Below, piece by piece: positions 19,678-27,900 of a DNA stretch of 44,269 bases; within the stretch, counting starts at the first letter, position 1, and every line of letters begins with the position of its first letter. The position numbers were made by a program, and so were the translations under genes. Location of the stretch: assembly GCF_025791835.1 (NCBI RefSeq), contig NZ_JAOXLP010000027.1, forward strand, positions 1 through 44,269, in the 5' to 3' direction. The stretch is from Roseomonas xinghualingensis. Its GTDB lineage: Bacteria > Pseudomonadota > Alphaproteobacteria > Acetobacterales > Acetobacteraceae. The notes beneath the pieces are model-generated. The model ran no database searches and was not told where the DNA came from. It saw nothing but the letters and a program-made list of their open reading frames with translations.

Positions 19678-20466
19678 TCAAGGCAGCCGCGTGCCCGGAA
19701 GCCGCGGATCGGGTACGCGCGCCACGGCCAGCACCTCCACCCGCAGGGCGCCCGCCGCCAGCAGCGCGGCGGAACAGGCCTCGGCGGTGGCACCGCTCGT
19801 CAGCACATCATCGACCAGCAGCACGCGCCGGCCCTGGATCCGGGATACGGCCCGGGGACTGGCCGCGATGGCGCCATGCAGTGCCGCGCGGCGCCCTTCC
19901 GCGCCCAGGCTGCCGAGGGATGGCGTCGCCCTCACCCGCCGTAGCGCATCGGGCAGCACTGGCCGGCCCGCGATCCGCCCCAGGCGCAATGCCAGCAGCG
20001 CCGACTGGTTGTAGCGCCGCAGGAAGAGCCGCCGCCGGTGCAACGGCACCGGTACGAGCAGATCCGCCTCCGCAAGCAGTTCCGCCCCGGCCCGCGCCAT
20101 ATGCCGGGCGAGCGGCAAGGCGAGTTCCGTACGGTCCCCATGTTTAAGAGGCAGGACGAGCCGTGCCACCGATTCATTGTAGCTGAAGGCGGCGCGGGCG
20201 CGGGCGAAGGGCGGTGGCTCGGCGACACAGGCGAGGCAGCGCCCCTGCTCTCCCTGCCCTTCATGCTCGAAGGGCAGGCCGCAATGCAGGCAGAAGGGCG
20301 GAACGATCAGGTGCAGGCCGCGGAAACAGGCCGCGCAAAGCGCACCTTGTTCCAGCACCGGCGCATCGCAGGCCAGGCACTGCGGCGGCAGCAGCGCGTC
20401 CAGCGCCCTGAGGGCACCATGCCGCGCCAGCCGCGCGCCCCCGGCCATGGCAGCCGCCAATGGCAT
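19678..20466 (-). CDS. ComF family protein (phosphoribosyltransferase-like)
   Basis: A 262-aa protein of the ComF/GntX family. The N-terminal part has two zinc-finger-like cysteine pairs (CLACDAPVLEQGALCAACF, then CLHCG and CLAC). The C-terminal type I phosphoribosyltransferase domain has the PRPP-binding motif VLLVDDVLTSGATAEAC (about 213-229). ComF proteins are needed for DNA uptake in competent bacteria, yet they occur widely outside competence systems, and no other competence gene is seen here. The ATG at 20466 is preceded by AGGGGG about 5 nt away. It is divergent from the methyltransferase gene. Confidence 0.88.
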   Translation of the reverse strand: MPLAAAMAGGARLARHGALRALDALLPPQCLACDAPVLEQGALCAACFRGLHLIVPPFCLHCGLPFEHEGQGEQGRCLACVAEPPPFARARAAFSYNESVARLVLPLKHGDRTELALPLARHMARAGAELLAEADLLVPVPLHRRRLFLRRYNQSALLALRLGRIAGRPVLPDALRRVRATPSLGSLGAEGRRAALHGAIAASPRAVSRIQGRRVLLVDDVLTSGATAEACSAALLAAGALRVEVLAVARVPDPRLPGTRLP

Positions 20467-20562
20467 GATCGCCCCCTGTTCCCCAGGCGAAAGGATAGGG
20501 TCAGGCGGCCCAACCGGAAAGCGCCCCTGGCGGCGCGCCACCGGCGGCGACATATGCGGGGC

Positions 20563-21450
20563 ATGAGCGACCAGCCCCATCTCATCTTCGACCGGTCCCT
20601 GCTGCGCCGGCGCCGCGACCGTGCCGCCACGACGCAGCACCGCGTGGCGCCGGTGCTGGAAGCAGCCGCAGAGCGCCTGCTGGACCGGCTGGACGACACC
20701 ACGCGCCGCTTCCACCGCGCGCTTGAGATCGGCGGCCGCGGCCTGGTCGCCCCCGCGCTGAAGGCGCGCGGTATCGGCTTCGTGGCCTCGATGGATCTCT
20801 CCGCGCGCCAGGCGTCGCTGGCCGGCGGGGCGGCCGTGGCGGGGGATGAGGAATGGCTGCCCTTCGCCGCCGGGAGCTTCGACCTGGTGGTGGCGAACCT
20901 TTCCCTGCACTGGGTGAACGACCTGCCAGGGGCACTGGCCCAGATTCGCCGGGCTATGGCACCGGATGGGCTCTTCCTGGCCAGCATGCCGGCGCTGGGC
21001 ACGCTTCAGCCCCTGCGCGAGGCCCTTACCACGGCCGAATCCACCCTGCGCGGCGGCGTGGCCCCGCGGGTCTCCCCCTTCCCGGAGCTGCGGGACGGGG
21101 CGGCACTGTTGCAGAGGGCCGGTTTCGCTCTTCCTGTGGCGGATCTCGAGGAGATCGCCCTCGCCTATCGCGATCCGCTCCTCCTTCTGCGGGATCTCCA
21201 GGCAGCCGGAGAGGCTAACGCGGTCCTGACCCGCGACCCGCGCATACCGCCACGCGCCCTGTTCCCCATGGCCTTGTCCGCCCTGCCCGCTGGGGCGGAA
21301 GGGGTTCCTGCGACGCTGCGCCTCCTCACCCTCACCGGCTGGAGCCCCAGCCCCGATCAGCCGCGTGCGGCGCGGCGCGGCAGCGCGAATGCGCGGCTGG
21401 CGGATGCTCTGGGCGTCACCGAGCAAAAGGCCGGCGAGACACCGCACTGA
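20563..21450 (+). CDS. SAM-dependent methyltransferase-fold protein, NDUFAF5-like
   Basis: A 295-aa class I methyltransferase-fold protein. The start, with LIFDRSLLRRRRDRAA (about 7-22), together with ALEIGGRGLVAPALK (motif I) and DLVVANLSLHWVNDLPGAL (about 107-125), matches the NDUFAF5/BioC-like group of alphaproteobacteria. In mitochondria NDUFAF5 hydroxylates an arginine of a complex I subunit; whether this bacterial relative does so is inference. Motif I is the degenerate GGRG type. Two starts are possible, ATG at 20554 or 20563, neither with a good Shine-Dalgarno. It ends convergently against bcsD. Confidence 0.75.
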   Translation: MSDQPHLIFDRSLLRRRRDRAATTQHRVAPVLEAAAERLLDRLDDTTRRFHRALEIGGRGLVAPALKARGIGFVASMDLSARQASLAGGAAVAGDEEWLPFAAGSFDLVVANLSLHWVNDLPGALAQIRRAMAPDGLFLASMPALGTLQPLREALTTAESTLRGGVAPRVSPFPELRDGAALLQRAGFALPVADLEEIALAYRDPLLLLRDLQAAGEANAVLTRDPRIPPRALFPMALSALPAGAEGVPATLRLLTLTGWSPSPDQPRAARRGSANARLADALGVTEQKAGETPH

Positions 21451-21456
21451 GCGGAG

Positions 21457-21473
21457 CCGGCGCCAGCCGCCGG
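21457..21473. terminator. Two-way hairpin between methyltransferase and bcsD
   Basis: CCGGCG (21457-21462) pairs with CGCCGG (21468-21473) around a 5-nt loop. It fills the 23-bp gap between two convergent stop codons, directly adjoining the bcsD stop. It has no T-run in either direction. Confidence 0.5.
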
Positions 21474-21926
21474 TCAGACGCCGTAGCGCAGCACCATCGC
21501 GTCAGCGCCGAAGCTGACGAGATGCGCCGCCACCTCGGGCGCAGCCCCGGGCTGGGCCGCGATCCAGCCGGCATGCAGCCCTTCCAGCACCGATGCCATC
21601 CAATGCCCCGCCTCATCCGTGGCAATGGGCAGCATGGGCGGCCCGGCATGGGTCAGCACCAGCGCGGGCCCATTCGTATCCACGGCGATCGACACGCTTC
21701 CCCAGCGGGAGCGGGCCAACCACTCGTTCATGCGCGCCTCCAGCCCAACCAGCGTTTCTTCCGGCGGGATTGGTGAGAGGGCGGCGATCTGGGCGCCAAT
21801 GGCACGCAGCAGCATGGCACGTTCCTCGGCCGGCAGATGCACCTGCAGCGTGTCCAGGAGGGCACGGAGAAGCCCTTCCCACTCAGGCCGGGATTCCTCG
21901 GGCCGGGATTCGGGATTGGAGGTCAT
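21474..21926 (-). CDS. bcsD: Cellulose synthase subunit BcsD
   Basis: A 150-aa periplasmic or cortical accessory subunit that, in Komagataeibacter, forms octamers needed to align glucan chains into crystalline ribbons. The clearest match to the known family is WMASVLEGLHAGWIAAQPGA (residues 109-128), where the Komagataeibacter protein has a very similar W-x-A-P-V-L-E-G-L-Y-G-R-W block. RSRWGSVSI (72-80) and the final VLRYG are also family-like. Its length is close to the usual 156 aa. There is no signal peptide, as in known BcsD. It follows bcsC by 16 bp with AGGAGG 11 nt before the ATG. An upstream in-frame start at 21968 would overlap bcsC and is less likely. BcsD is limited to a subset of cellulose loci, so its presence is informative. 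Confidence 0.85.
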   Translation of the reverse strand: MTSNPESRPEESRPEWEGLLRALLDTLQVHLPAEERAMLLRAIGAQIAALSPIPPEETLVGLEARMNEWLARSRWGSVSIAVDTNGPALVLTHAGPPMLPIATDEAGHWMASVLEGLHAGWIAAQPGAAPEVAAHLVSFGADAMVLRYGV

Positions 21927-21942
21927 CGGGCGCGGTGCCTCC

Positions 21943-24933
21943 TCACGGATCGAAGCGGTAGCGGGCATAGATCAGGCCGCGCGTCTCGTTATAGTCAGCC
22001 GACCGGTCGTAACGCGCCGAGGCGCCGATCCGGAGCGAGGGGGTGATCGAATACTCGATATCCCCGCGCAGGCCGGCCGAGAGGTTTGTCTCCTGCTGCG
22101 CCGGATAGAAGGCGGAAACCGTAGGATCTGTCGCCGCCTGCGCTTCCATCACCGCCTGCATCGCGCCATTGGTGGGGAAGAACGGGCTGCGCTTCTCCTC
22201 GAAATAGTTCACGCCGATGGTGGCACCGAGGCGATAGGCCAGGTTCCCGTGCCGCGCACGGTAGTCGATGGGGATCGTGGCGCTCACATAGCTCTGCGGG
22301 CTGAAATAACCGCCATGCCCAAGGGTGAAGAGACGCAGGTTCTTGTCATAGGCGAAATAGCTGAGGTCGAGGCCGGCCACGAGTTCCGACTCAGGCGTGC
22401 GGAAGATCGCGTGGTTCACGCCGGCATTCACCTGCCACTGATTGTTGTCAGCGACATTGTTGCCTGTGATCGATGAGTAGCCCGCGCCGACATAGGCACC
22501 GGTATTTCCGGAATAATACTCGTACTGGCCATAGGCCGTGTTCCGCACCACCCCGCCGAAGGAGCGGCCGGAGGCCGCATCCCGCATTCCCGACCAGGAG
22601 AGGAGGCTGTCCGTCACCGAACGCCGCTCGGCACGCAGGCGAAACTGCGAAGTTTCGGACAGGCGCGGCACCACCTCAATGCCGCCAAGGATGTTCTGCT
22701 CGCGGAAGCCCAGCGGCGTTGAACCGACATCCACCGTCACGCCATTACGGGTGTAAGCGATGCCAAGGCCTACGCCGGTAGCTGAGCTGTCACGAGGCGC
22801 CTGCGGGCTGCCCAGCCCCATTTGCGGGGCAACAGCATTGGTGCCGAAGCGGTTGAGACTCCAGGCATTCCGATCGATCTTGCCGGCATCGATCGTCACC
22901 GCCTGAACACGGGCGCTCAGCTCGCCACCCACTCCGGGAAGCGGCGTCGCCGCTTCCACGCCGCCACCATATTCCCGCAGCCGCTCCAGCCCGCTGCTGC
23001 CCGAGCGGGCGCGGAAGGCGAAGTTCGGCACGACGCGGCCGGACGCCGCATCATTCACCTCCGCGAGCTGGCGACCGATCTCGGCCAGCAGCGGGTCGTC
23101 CGAGGCGCGGAGCTGGCTCGGCGTCACGCCGTCCGCGGTGCCGGCGAGGTTGGCGTCCTGGGGCACAGAGGACGAACCCAGCCCACCACCCGCCAGCATT
23201 GTGCGGCTCTGGGGCGCCGGGGCGGAAAGCAGGGCGAGGCTGCCAGCGCGGGCGCCGATCTGGGCCCGGCGCTGATCGGCTGCGAGATGCAACGCGGCCT
23301 GCGCGCGGCGCCGGTCACCTGTGGCGCGGGCAAACCTGGCCTCCATTACCGAGACCCGGGGATCGGTGGCATTCAGCAGCCGCCCCTCGGCCAGCATCAT
23401 CTCGGCGGCGTCCAGCTCGCCCTGGGCGAGCGCGGCCTCGATGGCACCGACCCGGGCATCTGCATTGCGCGGGTCCCGCCGAAGCACGGCCTCCGCGATA
23501 CGGCGCGCCACGCGGGGGTCACGCGCCCCCTGATAGAGACGCGACGGCTCGGCCTCGACCATGACCGCCCTCGGGGCCGGCTGGGACATCTCGGCGACCT
23601 GCACCGGGGCGACGAGGTTCAGCAGCAATGCCGCCTGCCGCCGCTGGGCCGGCGCGAGGCCGGGATCCTGGACCACGGGCCCAAGAAGCCCAGCCACCTC
23701 CTGCTCTACCCCAGCATCGGCCAGCGCCCCAGCCAACGCGGTCCGCATGGAAGCGGAGCCGCCACCATTCGCGGTCAGCATCAGGCGCAGCGCCTCGGCG
23801 GCACCATCCCGGTCACCGGCATGAAGAAGGGCCAGCAGCACGCGCAGCCCGGACTCGCCTGTGGCGTCCGGCCGCATGGCCAGAGCCAGCAGGGCAGGAC
23901 GTATCCGCTCCGGCGTGCCAGCGGCCGCCTCGGCCAGTTCTGCTTGCCAGCGCAGGCTGCGGAGCAGGCGCGACTGATCGGCGCTGCGGATCCGATCGGG
24001 GATCCGCTCCAGCACGCGCAGCGCTTCCGCAAGGCGGCCCTCCTCCTCGGCGAGCAGCGCAATGGCCTGGGCGGCATCGGTGGCAGGCATGGCAGGAAGG
24101 GCCTCCTCCATCACTGCCCATGCCTCCCCTGCCCGGCCCTGGCGAGTAAGCAACCGTGCGAGATCCAGCCGGGCCCAGGCGCTCCCCGGGGCCGCCGCCA
24201 CCGCCTCGCGCAGCAGGGCGATCGCCGCCTTCGGATCCTCGGTGCGTATCGCCTCGGCCCGCAGCGCATCCGCCTCGGCGGAAGCGGAGCGCGCAATCTG
24301 GCGCTGCAGGATCTCGGCCTCGGCGATACGCCCCTGGTGGCGGAAGCTCTCCAGCAGCCCCTGCCGCGCAGCAGGCAGTGCCGGGCGGCGGTAAAGGGCG
24401 TTGCGGAAGCGGGCCTCTGCCTCTGTGGCCTCACCGCGGCGGAGAGCGATCTCACCCAGCAACGCCTCGGCCTCGGCCCGCTCAGCCGTTTCGCGCCGGG
24501 CCGCGCGGATCAGGAGCGCCTCGGCAGCGTCAATGGCGCCTTGCGCCAATTGGCGGCGCGCCTCGCCCAACTCCCCAAGGAAGGATGCCGTCCGGAGGGC
24601 CGCGGACCAGCGGGCCGCCTCGGACGACGGCACGGCCACCGCGCGTGCCAGGATATCCCGCGCCTCGGCCGCACGCCCCTGCCGCAGCCTGACCAGGCCC
24701 AGCCCGCCGAGCGCGGTGGCGTCATCCGGATCACGCTCCACCGCCGCCTCAAAGAGCTGCACGGCACGCGGGAGGTCGCCGGCATCCAGCGCCAGCAACC
24801 CGGCCGGGCGCTCCCTTGCCGCAATGCGTGGCTCGCTACCCGCAGTGCCACCCTGTGCGAACGCCGGCCATGCGACGCCGAGTGCCACAGCGGTTGCGGC
24901 AGCCGTCAGCAGGCGATTCCGGAGAGACGTCAT
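21943..24933 (-). CDS. bcsC: Cellulose export protein BcsC (TPR plus outer-membrane barrel)
   Basis: A 996-aa outer-membrane export channel for the nascent glucan. A Sec signal peptide ends at about AWPAFA-Q (residue 26). It is followed by a long array of tetratricopeptide-like helical pairs through the periplasm (about 40-570), a linker, and a C-terminal beta-barrel (about 640-996) ending in ARYRFDP with an aromatic near the end. The start overlaps the bcsAB stop as ATGA. At 996 aa it is roughly 300 residues shorter than the approximately 1300-aa Komagataeibacter protein, and the missing length seems to lie in the TPR part. The frame is intact, so it is a shorter form rather than a broken gene. 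Confidence 0.93.
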   Translation of the reverse strand: MTSLRNRLLTAAATAVALGVAWPAFAQGGTAGSEPRIAARERPAGLLALDAGDLPRAVQLFEAAVERDPDDATALGGLGLVRLRQGRAAEARDILARAVAVPSSEAARWSAALRTASFLGELGEARRQLAQGAIDAAEALLIRAARRETAERAEAEALLGEIALRRGEATEAEARFRNALYRRPALPAARQGLLESFRHQGRIAEAEILQRQIARSASAEADALRAEAIRTEDPKAAIALLREAVAAAPGSAWARLDLARLLTRQGRAGEAWAVMEEALPAMPATDAAQAIALLAEEEGRLAEALRVLERIPDRIRSADQSRLLRSLRWQAELAEAAAGTPERIRPALLALAMRPDATGESGLRVLLALLHAGDRDGAAEALRLMLTANGGGSASMRTALAGALADAGVEQEVAGLLGPVVQDPGLAPAQRRQAALLLNLVAPVQVAEMSQPAPRAVMVEAEPSRLYQGARDPRVARRIAEAVLRRDPRNADARVGAIEAALAQGELDAAEMMLAEGRLLNATDPRVSVMEARFARATGDRRRAQAALHLAADQRRAQIGARAGSLALLSAPAPQSRTMLAGGGLGSSSVPQDANLAGTADGVTPSQLRASDDPLLAEIGRQLAEVNDAASGRVVPNFAFRARSGSSGLERLREYGGGVEAATPLPGVGGELSARVQAVTIDAGKIDRNAWSLNRFGTNAVAPQMGLGSPQAPRDSSATGVGLGIAYTRNGVTVDVGSTPLGFREQNILGGIEVVPRLSETSQFRLRAERRSVTDSLLSWSGMRDAASGRSFGGVVRNTAYGQYEYYSGNTGAYVGAGYSSITGNNVADNNQWQVNAGVNHAIFRTPESELVAGLDLSYFAYDKNLRLFTLGHGGYFSPQSYVSATIPIDYRARHGNLAYRLGATIGVNYFEEKRSPFFPTNGAMQAVMEAQAATDPTVSAFYPAQQETNLSAGLRGDIEYSITPSLRIGASARYDRSADYNETRGLIYARYRFDP

Positions 24934-27900
24934 GAGCGGATCCTCAGCCGGCGGACGGCACGCCGGCGCAGCGTCCAGTAGAGCGGGATAGCGATCACCA
25001 ATGCCGCCCCCACCAGCAGGCCCAGCATGAGATCCGGACGCGTCGTCAAATAGCGTTGGGGCAGCAGGGTGACCGGCAGGCTCCCCACGCCGTAGTTGCG
25101 GGACACCTTGAAGGACTCCACGCGCCCGTTCGCCAGATGCACCACATCCCCCTGGATCCGCGGCTGCAACTCCCGGTCGCTGAGCGCGGCCACCATCGCC
25201 TCCATGCCCTGAGCGCTGGAGCCCGTGAGGGCAATGACCGACCGCTCGGCATTCAGCGGGCTCTGGAAGCCGATCAGCATTCCGCTCCCCTCGCCCCCGC
25301 TGCCTCCGAGAGTCGCGGTCAGCCGCTCGCGGTCGAACCTGCGGTCATCGGAGAGGAAGATGTTGCGGAAGCCGTCGAGCGCATCCGGAAGCGCTACATT
25401 GATGCGGCTGCCCGACACGGTGATCGGCCCATCCCGCAGCAGGCTGGACAGGGCGGGCTGGCGGTTCAGCGGACCGACGACGATCAGGTCGCGACCCTGC
25501 ATCGCCTCCATTCCGCCCGGCCGCACCACCTCGATCCGCGTCGCTGGATAGCCGGTGATGGCGGCGAGGCGGCCGATCAGGTTGAGGGTGGAGGAGATCT
25601 CCAGCGCGCTCGCCCGATCCGGCAGCACCACGGCGGTGGAGGAGAGATCCGCCATCTTCGTGTAGGGAAAACCGCTGCCGACGAAATAGGCGAGGTTCGG
25701 CAACTCCGTGAAGCGATAGGCCGCAGAGAGGTCGATCGTGCTGTCAGGATCGATCGAGGAGCGGATGTCACCCGGCGTGCTGACGCAATCGCCGCGATGC
25801 AGCGGCCTCAGATCGAAGCGGAACTGCAGTTCGTTCAGGCCGAAGATGAGATAGGGCGGCAAGCCTACCTCGCCCTGGCTGCGATCCGCCGCCGCCGTGC
25901 TACCGACCTGGCGGTTGATCCAGCTCCAGGGCCAGCCCGGATCGCCTTCCCGCAGGGGGAAGGACTTCAGGTACACGTCATTCAACGCGGCATCGAGGCG
26001 CGAAACGGCGAGGTCCATGATCGGGCCGGGCGGCGCGCGGAAGCGCACATCCACTGGCAGGTTGCGGTCACGCGAGGTGTAGAGGTCCGGCGCCGTACGG
26101 AAGGGAACCGAAACCGGGCCCGGCGCATAGCCATAGGATTGCAGCTCCGACGGATCGACCAGCTCGCCGAAGCGGACGGGGCGATCGTTCCGGATCCAGC
26201 GCGGGGCGTCATAGGGTTGGCGGGCCGGCAACTCGTTCACCTGCACCGTTGCCGTCTCGCCCGAGAGGCCCTCCTTGCCGGTGGCCAGTACCTGGGCGGC
26301 CACGGCCGCTTCTGCGCCCGAGCGCCCGCCGACGACCAGCAGCACCGACGCCGGATCATTCGGGTTCGGGATGATCGCGAGAGTCGGCCCCTCCATCCGC
26401 GGAAGGGCGACGCCCGGCAGGGAGTCGGAGCCGGTCGCGATGACCATGGCATTGCCCCGCGTGGGCACCACGGAACTCACCGGGAAGCTCGCCCCGCGGT
26501 AATCGGCCTGCACGGCAAACCATGAGGAGGCGATGACGGAGGCGCGGACCGCATCGTTGCCGGCCCCCTCGGCCATCACCACTGGCAGCATCAGTGGCTC
26601 ACGCAGCAGGCGCGGGTCGAAGAAGGGCTCCGGCAGCCGGGCCAGGTCACGCGTCAGCGGCAGGCGCTCAAGGGTCAGCTGAAGCGTCGAGAGATCCGAG
26701 ACGGTGGACCAGAGCAGACCGGAAAGCGGGTCGTTGCACTCAACCGCGTAACGGCCGGTAAAGCGCATGTTCAGCCGGTTGCTATCAGCGAAGAAGACCG
26801 GATTGATCTGGAACTCCACCGGGCCGAAGGCCGGGCGGTCCCGGTTGGGCGTGATCGTGCCGATGAACTGCTCGTTCATGGTGATCGCGATCTGCGACAA
26901 CTCGGGGATCAGCGCAGGGCTGGTCGCGCCTTGCAGCGTCAGCTTCGCCCCGGTCACCACCTCATCCGAGCGGATGCCGAACAGGAGGCCCTGCAGGTCT
27001 GCCAGGCCACGAAGCTGCATCGGGCTGCGCAGTCCAAGCTGGCGAAGGGTACGCGTCTCGGTGCGAGAATCCGCACCTGGCGCGCGCTCGCTGCTGAAGA
27101 CCACGGGTGTCGAGGGCGCCACCGGCACCGGGGATGGCGCGTATTGCGGCAGCCCTCCCGGAAGCGGCGTCGGTGCGTATTGCGGCAGGGGAGCCTGCGG
27201 CGTTTGCGCCGGGGCGGTAAGGGACGATGCGGCAGGGAACGGCGCAGCGCCAGGAAGCGGCGGAGGCGAGAAGGCACTTCCCATGGGCGCCAGGCCCTGG
27301 TTCCCGGAACCCTGGGCAAGGGCGCCAAGCGGCAAGCCCAGCCCGACAAGCAGGAATGCCGCTGCAGAACGGCGCGTGCGCTCCGCAGAGCGGCGTTGCG
27401 CCGCCTCCGCGCCCCGGGTCACGGATGTGCCAGCGCGTGGCGCCTGGGCCCGGGCGCTCCGGGCAGCCTGGCGCCGGGCGCGGCGGGCACGCAGCGAGAA
27501 CTGGCTATCGCCGCGGAACAAGCCGCCGATGCTGCGGACCACCTCAGCAAGGGCGCGGATGGGCCGGTCGGGCCGCACATCGTCCCAATCGACCCATGCG
27601 TCGGCCCGGCCGAGCACCACGCGGGTGATGTTTCCCTCATCCCTCAGATCCTGAGGCGCGAAGCGCACCTGCAGGCGGCCGTCCTGCCAGCGCAAGGCTT
27701 CTGAGGGGATCGCGATGCGTTCCGGGCCCAACTCGATCTCCAATGTGACGAAGGCGTGGTCGGGCAGCCCGTCCGGCCGGGGTGCGATCACCGCGGCGCC
27801 GCCCAGGGAAAGGTCCCGCGTCTCGCCGGGCACCAACCGCCCGTCAGGCAGGACGACACCAACCGGCATCATCGCACGGACGCGCGCGCGCTCCCGCACC

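Noticed and set aside
22822..24981. A 719-codon open frame on the plus strand across bcsC
   Set aside because: It is antisense to a clear TPR/beta-barrel protein. Its composition (Arg/Gly/Gln-rich, no domain) is what the complement of a high-GC gene gives, and it shows no motif or ribosome binding site.
25056..26525. A 489-codon plus-strand open frame opposite the BcsB part of bcsAB
   Set aside because: Shadow of the fused synthase gene; no recognisable motif and a low-complexity Arg/His/Gly-rich product.
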